This document shows, piece after piece, positions 8,683-17,908 of a stretch of 64,000 nucleotides of DNA. The notes under the pieces are model-generated. The model was not told where the DNA came from and searched no databases. It saw only the letters and a list, made by a program, of their open reading frames with translations. Within the stretch, counting starts at the first letter, position 1. Each line of letters opens with the position of its first letter. Source of the stretch: a virus; the IMG/VR virus record IMGVR_UViG_3300032278_002257, positions 1-64,000 of that record. One strand, written 5' to 3'. A program made the translations under genes and the position numbers.

Positions 8683-11600
8683 TAAAGTATTAAATGAGAT
8701 AGCTGAAAAAGAAATTTATTTTTGCTATTGGAGAACTTTTTCTGATTGGGAAGATGAGATTGATGATCCATATTTACTTGATCTTGCAGATCAGTTTACA
8801 AAATCGAAACTTCAAGGACAATTGGCCAACATTCATGCAAACATATATTACAGTGAAAATAATGATTTACAAGAATGTATCAAAGATGCATTATCTAGTG
8901 AGAGGAAATATGCATTAATTCAAAAACCGGGACATCGTCTTAGTCATGATACGTGTTTTTATTTGATTGAACAAGCAGAAGCTTCTCCAAATACAGCTAT
9001 GCTTTGTCATATTGTTGACAATGATGCTAAAAGTAGAATTCATTTGAATAGAAATTGGTATAGTATACATCCTCAAATGATGTTTTTAAATTTGGAAATT
9101 TATAAAGATATTCATTGCCCTGACCTGCACACTTCTAGTATTTTGACAATAGAAGAATTATATGAACCTGAAAGATGTGTTGAAGATTTTCATGATGATT
9201 ATACACCTCTATGGTTAAAGCCGAGAGATTATAAATTAAAAATGAAAAAAATTGAAAAGGGATCACGTATGGGATGGGGGTGGAACTTTTTAAATACAGT
9301 TTTTAAATATGGATATAATGTTGAAGGATTTAATTATAAAATAAGAGAAAGTAAAGAATATTTTTATTTGGATGAAGTACAGCAAGATAAAAAAATGCTT
9401 AATGATATGGAAACTAAGGTTAGATATCAAACTTCACTTACAACTAGAGGATATTCTAGTAAATTATATGCATTTAATTCAGAACCATATCCAACAGAAA
9501 TACCTGAAAATAATTTTTATAACTTATTAGAAAGAATAAATGCACCAAAACAATTTGATAATTATGTGGTATTATCTGCAGGATTTGTTGGAAATCATAT
9601 TTTAAATACTTTTAATTATTCAGGAAAAGAAAATGTTATATTTTATGATATAAGTGGACCCGCTTTATCTTTTAAGAGATTATTGTCAGAACATTGGAAT
9701 CTAAAAAAACAAACATTTAAAGATATATTTAATGAATTGGTTGATATAAAATTTAAAGATAATTCAAATAGTGAGGATAGTTTAATAGAATTTTGTGATG
9801 ATATTATAGAATTTGATGAGTTATGGACAGAAGAATGTACTAGATGGGGAGGATTAGAAAATTTTGTACAACATTGGGAAACATTTGTAAAGAATAGACA
9901 ACAACATCAATATTGGCGATGGGACATTTTAAATAATTATGAGGGTTGGCAGGTTAATGAAATTAATAATCTCAAAGGAAATACATTTATATGGGTTAGT
10001 AATGTTTATGCTAATGAATATGCATTATGGGAACATAAAAATTATTCAAATATTTTTAAGCAATTAAAAAAACTTATTTCTAAGTTAAATGATCAAGTAT
10101 ATGTGTACGGATTTTTACCTGATATTAAATTAGATGATGATGATTCAGAACGAATATATAATAGTTTTGGTCGAAAAGTTTTACAAGGTGAAATATATAC
10201 AAAAAAGTTTTTACAGGAAAACATAAATATTCCTACAAAAAATTTTTGTATATTGCCGTGGATACATATGACATCAAGTGTGGCTGGTTGGTATCGAGTA
10301 TGTTGTGACAGTAATAAAAATTTACGAGTGGGTAGTGATTCAAAAGATGTTACATCCCAAGATGCATTACATGCAAATGTTGCTACAATTAAAGATGCAT
10401 TTTATAGTCCAGAAATGAATAAAATAAGAAAACAATTTTTAAATAATGAAAGACCAAATATTTGTTCAACGTGTTGGAAAAGAGAAGATATGGGAATCGC
10501 AAGTTTACGAATTGCCATGAATGGGAGATTTGCGGATAATATTGATACATTTAATTTGAAAAAACCAAAATTAAAATATTTAGATATAAAGTATGATAAT
10601 AAGTGTAACTTAGCATGTAGAATGTGTAGCGCAGGTAGTAGTGATCAACATCAAAAGGAATTACTCATTCAAGTCAATGATGGTAAACGCATACCAAATC
10701 ATTTTGATTATGGTGAATATGAAAATAATAATAAGTATAAAAAAGAATTGTCTCATAGATTATCATCTCATGCTGAAAAACCATTTTTAGAACAAGATGT
10801 TATTTCCGCTTTACCAGAATTAGAAGTTTTAAAGGTTACTGGTGGGGAACCAACAGTTAATCATAAATTTTTAAATGCAGTTGATTATGCTATAAAAAAT
10901 GATTATGCTAAAAATATAGTATTAGATTTAACTACTAATGGTACAAAATTTAATTCAGATTTATTAGAAAAAATTTCACATTTTAAATTTTGTCGTTTTA
11001 GAATTTCTATAGATGGTACTGATAAGCTTTATGATTATATTCGGTATCCTTTTAATTGGGATATGTTGAATAAGAGTGTTAATTTAATGTTTAGTCATTT
11101 TAAAGAAAAGGAATATTTACAAAACAGGGTTTCAGTAGGATTTTCTATAGTTGCTCAACCATATAACATATTTAATTTGGATGATATTTATAAATGGGCA
11201 GACGAGTTATATAAAAAATATTATACAAATCTTTCAGAACATGATGGCCCTGATGCAATGATAGATGTGGCTGTTGATTTCCAAATGATACCACAAAGTA
11301 GTGAATTGAATTCTGAATTTATTGATCATGATTTATTAAAATTAGCTTTAGAAAAATTTGAAGCAAATACAAAAGAAGTTGTAGGAATTAAACCACGTTT
11401 AAAATTCTTTCAGAATTTTGTTAAAAATACAATTATCAATAATATAAAAGATTTAAAACATTATCAATTAAAGAAAACAACTAGATTTTATGATAATATT
11501 AGAAATCAACAATATAAAAATCATTTAGCATCAGAGATGATTGATTATTTAGATAATGCACCACCCGCGCCTTGGAAAAAAGAGGATAGTGGATTTTGTA

Positions 11601-12907
11601 TTTTGCCTTGGATGCATTTAAGTACTAGAACTACAGGCAATATGCAATTATGTTGTACAGCTAATAGTAGTAGTGATGATGAACATCCACAAATAGGTTG
11701 TAATAGAAAAGATGATGGTCAATTGGTTAATTTAAAACATGATAATTGGAAAGATTATTGGAATACCAATTATATGAAAAATGTGCGTTCAGAAATGATT
11801 AAAGGAAATAAACCACGAGAATGTCAAAAATGTTACAAAGAAGAAGAAGTTGGATATAATAGCAAACGTATTTGGGAAAATAAAAAATGGAAGAAAAAAT
11901 TGGATTATAATTCGATTGTGTGGCATACTAAAGATGATGGAGAAGCACCAGCAAAAATTCATTATGTTGATTTAAAACTAGGAAATAAGTGTAATTTAGC
12001 CTGTTCAACTTGTAATCCAGATGATAGTAGTTTTTGGATAAAGGATTGGACAAAAATGAAGAATAGTAATATAAGTTCAGATTTACAAAACAAATTAAGT
12101 TGGTCTAAGGGGAAGGATCAAAATGGTGGATATAATTGGTATAAGAATGAACAAACTTGGAAAGAGTTATCAGAGCAACCAATATCAGATGCGTATATAT
12201 TAGGAGGTGAACCTACAATTATAAACGAATTTAAGGATTTTATTAAAAATTCTCCAAAAACAACAAATTTACGCTTTAATACAAATGCTGAAGAAATTGA
12301 TGATAAATTATTTTCGATGTTAAAGAGGTTATCATTAGTAGAAATTGCTGTGAGTCTGGATGGTGTTGAGAAGCGTCATGAATGGTTAAGATATCCTAGT
12401 AAATTGGATACGACAATGCAAAATCTTATAAAATATAATAATTTTGCAAAAAATAATGAACATATAAAAATTAATATAGACACGACTGCGAGTATTTTTA
12501 ATATAATGCACATACCAGATTTTATTAAATGGAAATTGACACAAGATGAAATTTCTGAAATAAATAAATGGCCTGAACATGGAGGAATGATAGGAATTCA
12601 TTTTTTACATAGTCCTAATTTTTTAAGTGTAAAATGTTTAACAAAAGAATATAAAGAAAAAATTTCAGACAAATATAATGATTTTTATAAATGGTTGGAA
12701 GAAAATTTTGAATATTATGATCGAGTATTGGAAAAACCAAATGGAATTAAAAAATTAAAATCATTAATTGAATTTATGTGGTCTGAGGATCAATCTAATT
12801 TATTGCCACAGACATTTGAATACATACAAAATTTAGAAAATATTAGACAACTTAATTTTAGTATAATTTTTCCTGAATTAAAGGAGTTGTATAATGAATA
12901 CAAATAA
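8669..12907 (+). CDS. Giant fusion: GT-like and methyltransferase-like region plus two tandem twitch/radical SAM modules
   Basis: One uninterrupted 1412-codon frame has three parts. Residues 1 to about 510 match the separate 390-residue gene downstream: a GT-like part, then a methyltransferase-like segment near 300 (VVLSAGFVGNHI) ending in SEHWN. Module A starts near 525 (FCILPWIHM), with its core CxxxCxxC at about C646 (KCNLACRMC) and VTGGEPT. Module B starts near 976 (FCILPWMHL), with its core at about C1108 (KCNLACSTC) and LGGEPT. Module B is close to the first gene of the operon. Both modules keep all radical SAM cysteines, so both may be active, possibly in sequence on one substrate. The length is exceptional for a phage radical SAM protein. 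Confidence 0.85.
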   Translation: MLNSNKVLNEIAEKEIYFCYWRTFSDWEDEIDDPYLLDLADQFTKSKLQGQLANIHANIYYSENNDLQECIKDALSSERKYALIQKPGHRLSHDTCFYLIEQAEASPNTAMLCHIVDNDAKSRIHLNRNWYSIHPQMMFLNLEIYKDIHCPDLHTSSILTIEELYEPERCVEDFHDDYTPLWLKPRDYKLKMKKIEKGSRMGWGWNFLNTVFKYGYNVEGFNYKIRESKEYFYLDEVQQDKKMLNDMETKVRYQTSLTTRGYSSKLYAFNSEPYPTEIPENNFYNLLERINAPKQFDNYVVLSAGFVGNHILNTFNYSGKENVIFYDISGPALSFKRLLSEHWNLKKQTFKDIFNELVDIKFKDNSNSEDSLIEFCDDIIEFDELWTEECTRWGGLENFVQHWETFVKNRQQHQYWRWDILNNYEGWQVNEINNLKGNTFIWVSNVYANEYALWEHKNYSNIFKQLKKLISKLNDQVYVYGFLPDIKLDDDDSERIYNSFGRKVLQGEIYTKKFLQENINIPTKNFCILPWIHMTSSVAGWYRVCCDSNKNLRVGSDSKDVTSQDALHANVATIKDAFYSPEMNKIRKQFLNNERPNICSTCWKREDMGIASLRIAMNGRFADNIDTFNLKKPKLKYLDIKYDNKCNLACRMCSAGSSDQHQKELLIQVNDGKRIPNHFDYGEYENNNKYKKELSHRLSSHAEKPFLEQDVISALPELEVLKVTGGEPTVNHKFLNAVDYAIKNDYAKNIVLDLTTNGTKFNSDLLEKISHFKFCRFRISIDGTDKLYDYIRYPFNWDMLNKSVNLMFSHFKEKEYLQNRVSVGFSIVAQPYNIFNLDDIYKWADELYKKYYTNLSEHDGPDAMIDVAVDFQMIPQSSELNSEFIDHDLLKLALEKFEANTKEVVGIKPRLKFFQNFVKNTIINNIKDLKHYQLKKTTRFYDNIRNQQYKNHLASEMIDYLDNAPPAPWKKEDSGFCILPWMHLSTRTTGNMQLCCTANSSSDDEHPQIGCNRKDDGQLVNLKHDNWKDYWNTNYMKNVRSEMIKGNKPRECQKCYKEEEVGYNSKRIWENKKWKKKLDYNSIVWHTKDDGEAPAKIHYVDLKLGNKCNLACSTCNPDDSSFWIKDWTKMKNSNISSDLQNKLSWSKGKDQNGGYNWYKNEQTWKELSEQPISDAYILGGEPTIINEFKDFIKNSPKTTNLRFNTNAEEIDDKLFSMLKRLSLVEIAVSLDGVEKRHEWLRYPSKLDTTMQNLIKYNNFAKNNEHIKINIDTTASIFNIMHIPDFIKWKLTQDEISEINKWPEHGGMIGIHFLHSPNFLSVKCLTKEYKEKISDKYNDFYKWLEENFEYYDRVLEKPNGIKKLKSLIEFMWSEDQSNLLPQTFEYIQNLENIRQLNFSIIFPELKELYNEYK

Positions 12908-15356
12908 TATAAGTTATTGTCCCGTCCCTTGGACTAGTTTTAGTATTAATAATAATGGACAATATCGTATGTGTGTTCAAGCAAATACTCATAGAAAAAC
13001 TAGAGGAGTTTGCAGAAAAGATAATAATGAAATAATGACAGCTGATAATGCTTCTATAAATGAAGCAAGAAATTGTAAATTATTAAAAGACGTTAGATCA
13101 TCTATGTTAAAAGGTGAAAGGCATCCAGTATGTCAAAGATGTAATGAGGAAGAAGATGCGGGACAACAAAGTAGAAGAGTTGTGGATAGAAGAAGATATG
13201 AGCAGAGGGCATTGCGAGAAGGACAAATTGAATTACAATGTCCTTCGTGGGAAAAGCCTTTAGTTGAAGACAAAACCCTACAGTCTTTTACTATAGATGA
13301 CGCTAAAAATTTAACAAAATCAGACGGATCTATTGACTTCTCTTCACCTATTTTACATACTGATATTAGATTGGGGAATTTGTGCAATTTAAAATGTAGA
13401 ATGTGCGGACCGACAGAAAGTAGCCCTTGGAAAGATGATTGGTATAATGCTTTTGGATGGAATAGATTTAGACATGATGCAGCAGATGATAAGTATTTGT
13501 ATTTAAAAAAGGATAAACAAGGTCAAATATGTATAGATGGTTTTGATCCTTATAGTTGGCATGAACGTGGTGATATTTTTAATCAAATAGTTGAAAATGC
13601 CCCTAATATTGAAATGATTCATATTAGTGGTGGAGAACCTACTATAGCGAAAGCTAATTATGAATTATTGCAAAAATTTATTGACACAGGTAGATCTAAG
13701 CGTATTGCATTAGATTATAATACTAATTTAGTTAATATACCTGATAAGGCATTTGAATTATGGAAACATTTTAGACTTGTTGAATTGGGCGGAAGTGTTG
13801 ATGGTATTAAAGATGTTAATGAATATATACGCTTTCCGAGTAATTGGAAAAAAATTGAAAAAACGGTTCATAAGATTGATCAAATTCCAAATATAAATGG
13901 ATGGTTTACTACAACAGTTCAAGTTTTTAATGTATTGAATATTCCTGAATTAATAGAATGGACAATAGAACAAAATTTTAAAAGATTTAATATAAATGGT
14001 AAACATATGTTTTTTAGTATGCACCATTTACATAATCCATTATATTATAATATTAGATGTTTGCCAGAACGAATAAAACTATTAGTTCAATCTAAATATG
14101 AAAGTTTTTTAGAAAGGTTTCCCAAATTAATAGAACAGAGAAAGGTGTGGAAACATTATGAGAATATTGTGGATAATGATTATGTAATAGATGTAACAAC
14201 GAATTGTTTAAATTCTATTTTAAAATATATGTGGGCACAAGATGAATCATATCATATTAGAGAGTTTATTGATCGTACTGAGGCACTTGATAAGTATAGA
14301 TCACAGAATTTTCGAGAATCTTTACCTGAGATAGCTGAACCAATTTATGCACATTTAAAAAATATAAATTATCCGAGGAAAAAAAGAATTTTAAAAGAGA
14401 ATAGTATATTATTCAAAGATAAGCACCACGCAATTTTTGATCCAAATTTTCAAAAATCATTAGGTGAATTACCTTGGAAAGAGGAATTTGAAGCTTCGGG
14501 ATTTTGGGAATGTAAAGAAGAGTTTTTAAAAAATATAGACTCATGGATTAAATCAACAAAATTAAATAAAATAAAAGGATTAGACAAATTCAAACAAAAG
14601 CATATAATTATAGGTACTACTCAAGCACTTGATGAAAGTTATTTTAGATATAAAGATAGAAGATTGAGATTTTATCGAGGGGAATATCATTATCATAGAA
14701 GAATCTTTAATGAATGGGAATTTATAGATACGGAATATCCCCACGACGATATTCAAGAACCAATACAAAAAAATGATTGGGTTATAATTAGTATGCCATT
14801 TTGTGGAAATGGGAATCAAGTTCCATTTTTACAAGAAACTCTCGATTCATGTTTAGAAAAAGATGTACCAGTACTTATTGATTGTGCGTGGTATGGTACA
14901 TGTTATGATATTACTATAGATGTTAATCATCCTGCCATAAAAGAAGTGTGTTTTAGTTTAAGTAAAAGTTTGGGATTAGGTCATTCGAGGATAGGAATTA
15001 GATATAGTAATTTTACTGATGGTACAATTGCTGTAACAAATGATTATAATCATTTAACATTATCAATGGCGCATATAGCGAATCATCAAATGAATAATTT
15101 TTCATGTGATTTTATACCTAATAAATATTTAAACTGGCATAAAGAACTTTGCAAAGAATTTAAATTATATGAAACAAAATGTATGCATGTAGCGTTAGGT
15201 CCACATGAATTCCCTTGGATTTTAACGGAAATGTGGGATGGATTTGAAAAAATGCCAGAATGGAAAGATACTAGTTTGCATTTTTTAGATGATGAAAAGT
15301 ATGTTAAAATTGGAATCCGCGAAGCATTAAAAGCAAGAAGACAAGGAAAATTATGA
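12894..15356 (+). CDS. Radical SAM protein fused to a PLP aminotransferase-like domain
   Basis: The 820-residue protein begins with the twitch-like cysteines (YCPVPW, C9), followed by the core C164-x3-C168-x2-C171 (LCNLKCRMC) and ISGGEPT near 246. From about residue 490 a second domain starts that reads as a fold-type I PLP enzyme: GTTQALDE near 573, VLIDCAWYG near 660 (cofactor-ring Asp and stacking Tyr) and SLSKSLGLGHSRIGIRY with the presumptive Schiff-base Lys near 691. Transamination or a related PLP step on the product of radical chemistry is inferred. It overlaps both neighbours (14 and 4 bases). The PLP call rests on motifs only. Confidence 0.75.
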   Translation: MNTNNISYCPVPWTSFSINNNGQYRMCVQANTHRKTRGVCRKDNNEIMTADNASINEARNCKLLKDVRSSMLKGERHPVCQRCNEEEDAGQQSRRVVDRRRYEQRALREGQIELQCPSWEKPLVEDKTLQSFTIDDAKNLTKSDGSIDFSSPILHTDIRLGNLCNLKCRMCGPTESSPWKDDWYNAFGWNRFRHDAADDKYLYLKKDKQGQICIDGFDPYSWHERGDIFNQIVENAPNIEMIHISGGEPTIAKANYELLQKFIDTGRSKRIALDYNTNLVNIPDKAFELWKHFRLVELGGSVDGIKDVNEYIRFPSNWKKIEKTVHKIDQIPNINGWFTTTVQVFNVLNIPELIEWTIEQNFKRFNINGKHMFFSMHHLHNPLYYNIRCLPERIKLLVQSKYESFLERFPKLIEQRKVWKHYENIVDNDYVIDVTTNCLNSILKYMWAQDESYHIREFIDRTEALDKYRSQNFRESLPEIAEPIYAHLKNINYPRKKRILKENSILFKDKHHAIFDPNFQKSLGELPWKEEFEASGFWECKEEFLKNIDSWIKSTKLNKIKGLDKFKQKHIIIGTTQALDESYFRYKDRRLRFYRGEYHYHRRIFNEWEFIDTEYPHDDIQEPIQKNDWVIISMPFCGNGNQVPFLQETLDSCLEKDVPVLIDCAWYGTCYDITIDVNHPAIKEVCFSLSKSLGLGHSRIGIRYSNFTDGTIAVTNDYNHLTLSMAHIANHQMNNFSCDFIPNKYLNWHKELCKEFKLYETKCMHVALGPHEFPWILTEMWDGFEKMPEWKDTSLHFLDDEKYVKIGIREALKARRQGKL

Positions 15357-16729
15357 AAGAGCAAATCAAGAAGGTGTTCTGCCCTGCACCATTTTTACAC
15401 ACCTATACTAGTATGGGTAATAGTGCTTTTAAATTATGTTGTATGAGTGATATTATGGATAGAATTGATACACCGGCAATTCGAGAAGGGGATACTGTAG
15501 CCAATCAACAAGAAAAATGGTGGTCAAGTGATAAGATTAAAACTGTTAGAGAAGCTTTTTTAAAAAATGAATGGCCCGTTTTAGAAGATGGTTCAAATCC
15601 TTGTAATTATTGTAAGCATTATGAAGAAATTGGTGCTGAAAGAGAAAGTGCTAGAATTGATTTTATAAACAGATATGCACCAGAAGGTATTACGATGGAT
15701 AATATGGGATTTAATGTTGAAACAGGAAATATATATGACCATCCAATAGACATAGATTTGCGACCAGGAAAATTATGTAATGCCAAATGTCGATCTTGTA
15801 GTAGTATTTGGAGTAGTAAAATAGAAAAGGAAGTTTTAGATAATTATGATTTATTAGAAGGTACATATTGGGATATGTGGACTGATAATCCGTGGCAAAT
15901 GAAAATGGCTGAATCTATTGATTGGGATCAAGATAATTCTCGATTATATGATAATTATAATCTTGAAGGTGTCCGTTGGTTAAAAATGTCTGGAGGAGAA
16001 ACATTTATAGATCCAAGTTGTATAAAAATATGGAAACAGTTAGTTGAACATGGTGATGCTAAAAATATACAACTACATTTAATTACTAATGGTACAGTTT
16101 GGCCTAAGAAAGTTATTGATCTTCTTTCTCAATTTAAAGGGTTACAATTGCGGTTTAGTGTTGATGGATTGGGAAAAGTTTTTGAATATTGTAGAACAGG
16201 ATGTGAGTGGAAAAGAGTTCATACTAATTTCTTAAAAGCGTGTGAATTACCAAATATTAATAGTATAGGATTTAATAGTGTAATAAATGTATATAATATT
16301 TTCCATATTTACAATCATGTTGCATGGATGATAGAGCAAAGCCGTAGATTTGAATTTATAGATCCACCGGCACTACATCCAATAGTTGAACCAATGCATT
16401 TAAATATACATTGGTTAGATGATGATCATAAAGATTTTATTAGAAGTGAAATAGAGAGAGTAATATATGATTATAATATTAATGAAGAAGAACAAGAATG
16501 TTTTCAGCAAGTATATTCAGATCTTAATAAAGATGTAAGTCATTATAGAAAAGATTCAGAATTTGTAGACAAGTTACCAGATGATCTTGAAAAAAGAGGT
16601 GATAGATGGATGTTACCTAATATAAAATATAATAAAGAGCAATTTATTAAACATACCAGATTAGCAGATAAATTAAGAAAAACGAATGTTTTAGATATTA
16701 CACCACAACTTGAACGATATTTAATATGA
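15353..16729 (+). CDS. Radical SAM protein with N-terminal twitch-like Cys domain
   Basis: The 458-residue protein starts with C10 (VFCPAPFLHTY) and a CC pair near 28 (LCCMSD), then NPCNYC. The radical SAM triad is C142-x3-C146-x2-C149 (LCNAKCRSC), followed by MSGGETF and the barrel strand RFSVDGLG. It groups with the gene at 17905 (same CPAPFxHTY opening and related C-terminus) rather than with the CxLPW group, so at least two sub-families occur in the operon. It overlaps the aminotransferase fusion by 4 bases; the next gene follows after 6 bases. The substrate is unknown. Confidence 0.85.
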   Translation: MKEQIKKVFCPAPFLHTYTSMGNSAFKLCCMSDIMDRIDTPAIREGDTVANQQEKWWSSDKIKTVREAFLKNEWPVLEDGSNPCNYCKHYEEIGAERESARIDFINRYAPEGITMDNMGFNVETGNIYDHPIDIDLRPGKLCNAKCRSCSSIWSSKIEKEVLDNYDLLEGTYWDMWTDNPWQMKMAESIDWDQDNSRLYDNYNLEGVRWLKMSGGETFIDPSCIKIWKQLVEHGDAKNIQLHLITNGTVWPKKVIDLLSQFKGLQLRFSVDGLGKVFEYCRTGCEWKRVHTNFLKACELPNINSIGFNSVINVYNIFHIYNHVAWMIEQSRRFEFIDPPALHPIVEPMHLNIHWLDDDHKDFIRSEIERVIYDYNINEEEQECFQQVYSDLNKDVSHYRKDSEFVDKLPDDLEKRGDRWMLPNIKYNKEQFIKHTRLADKLRKTNVLDITPQLERYLI

Positions 16730-16735
16730 TTAATT

Positions 16736-17908
16736 ATGGAATTAAAAAGAAAATATTTTATTTGTTGGATTGACAATTCAAATAATGTTGATCCTGTTGT
16801 TAAAGGTCTTCATAAAAATTTAACAGAATATTGGTTTTTGGAATTAGATTGGCAAGTAAATCCCCAACCTTATCCATATCCCCCGCCGTCTTCATATGAG
16901 AAGTCTTTTAAACTTTTTGGTACTTATGTTGAAGCTCTTGAATTTTTAAAAACAAAATCAGTTGATCATGCAATAATAATAAAAGTTGGACATGATTTAG
17001 AAACAGAGGATGATTCATTTATACAAGAATTAGATCAAGATATTATAGATAATGATGTTTTTATAGGAGATCAAGAATTATATTATTTAAATGTTAAACA
17101 ATGGAAATCTAAAGGATGTCCTTTATTATCAAAAATAAAAGAAAGAAGAGAATTTAGTTCTCAAATTAAAAAAACTCTTACTTATATAGCTGATCAATAT
17201 GATGTTTATAATTTTATAAAGGATAGTACATTTTCAAACTTTCTTCCTTGGAATACGGAGCCAATTTTACCTAAAGAAAATTCACCATCTATTCATTCTC
17301 ATCATTTTATAAAAGATGTATCTGTATTTTATACAGTAGCTTGTGGACTTAATCATTTAAAAATTTTAAAAGATACAGGTTATACTAAAGACTTGAAATT
17401 AGTATTTTTTGATAGTAATGAATATTCATTATATATGATGAAACAAATACATGAAAATTGGAATGGATTAAATTATAAAGATTTTATTAGTAGTGTAGAT
17501 GTTTTGGATGGAGCTAGTGAAATAAAAGATGGGGAATTTGAAAAGTATACTGATTATTTTGGAGGAATGCAGAGTTGGTTATCCTGGTTTAATGAATTTA
17601 AAGATAATGTAAACTTATATTATGATCATGTAGATTTATTGGATTCAAGATTTTCTATTCATGATTTTATTTCTAAACATGATGAGGATGAAAATTCGGG
17701 CACAAAATTGATGTGGTTAAGTAATATTTTTCAATATCGACCCACTGCAGTATATATGGGATTATATTATAGATGTACTAAGCAAATTGAATTATTAAAT
17801 AAATTAAATGATATTGATAATTTTTATGTCCGACGTGGAGGAATACCAGTAAATCAAGTTGGACATTGGTTAGAAAAAGATAAATTTTTAATTAAGGAAT
17901 TTTTATGA
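16736..17908 (+). CDS. GT-like plus methyltransferase-like two-domain protein
   Basis: The 390-residue protein corresponds to the first ~510 residues of the giant fusion protein. The N-terminal half has a glycosyltransferase-like outline (YFICWIDNSNN, AIIIKVGHDLETEDD with an acidic cluster in the DxD position). Near residue 195 a Rossmann-type segment follows (VFYTVACGLNHLKIL, LKLVFFDSNEYSLYMMKQIHENWN), whose end matches SEHWN of the fusion. A free copy and a fused copy of one unit in the same operon suggest it partners with a radical SAM module. It overlaps the next radical SAM gene by 4 bases (ATGA). Neither catalytic activity is certain. Confidence 0.55.
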   Translation: MELKRKYFICWIDNSNNVDPVVKGLHKNLTEYWFLELDWQVNPQPYPYPPPSSYEKSFKLFGTYVEALEFLKTKSVDHAIIIKVGHDLETEDDSFIQELDQDIIDNDVFIGDQELYYLNVKQWKSKGCPLLSKIKERREFSSQIKKTLTYIADQYDVYNFIKDSTFSNFLPWNTEPILPKENSPSIHSHHFIKDVSVFYTVACGLNHLKILKDTGYTKDLKLVFFDSNEYSLYMMKQIHENWNGLNYKDFISSVDVLDGASEIKDGEFEKYTDYFGGMQSWLSWFNEFKDNVNLYYDHVDLLDSRFSIHDFISKHDEDENSGTKLMWLSNIFQYRPTAVYMGLYYRCTKQIELLNKLNDIDNFYVRRGGIPVNQVGHWLEKDKFLIKEFL

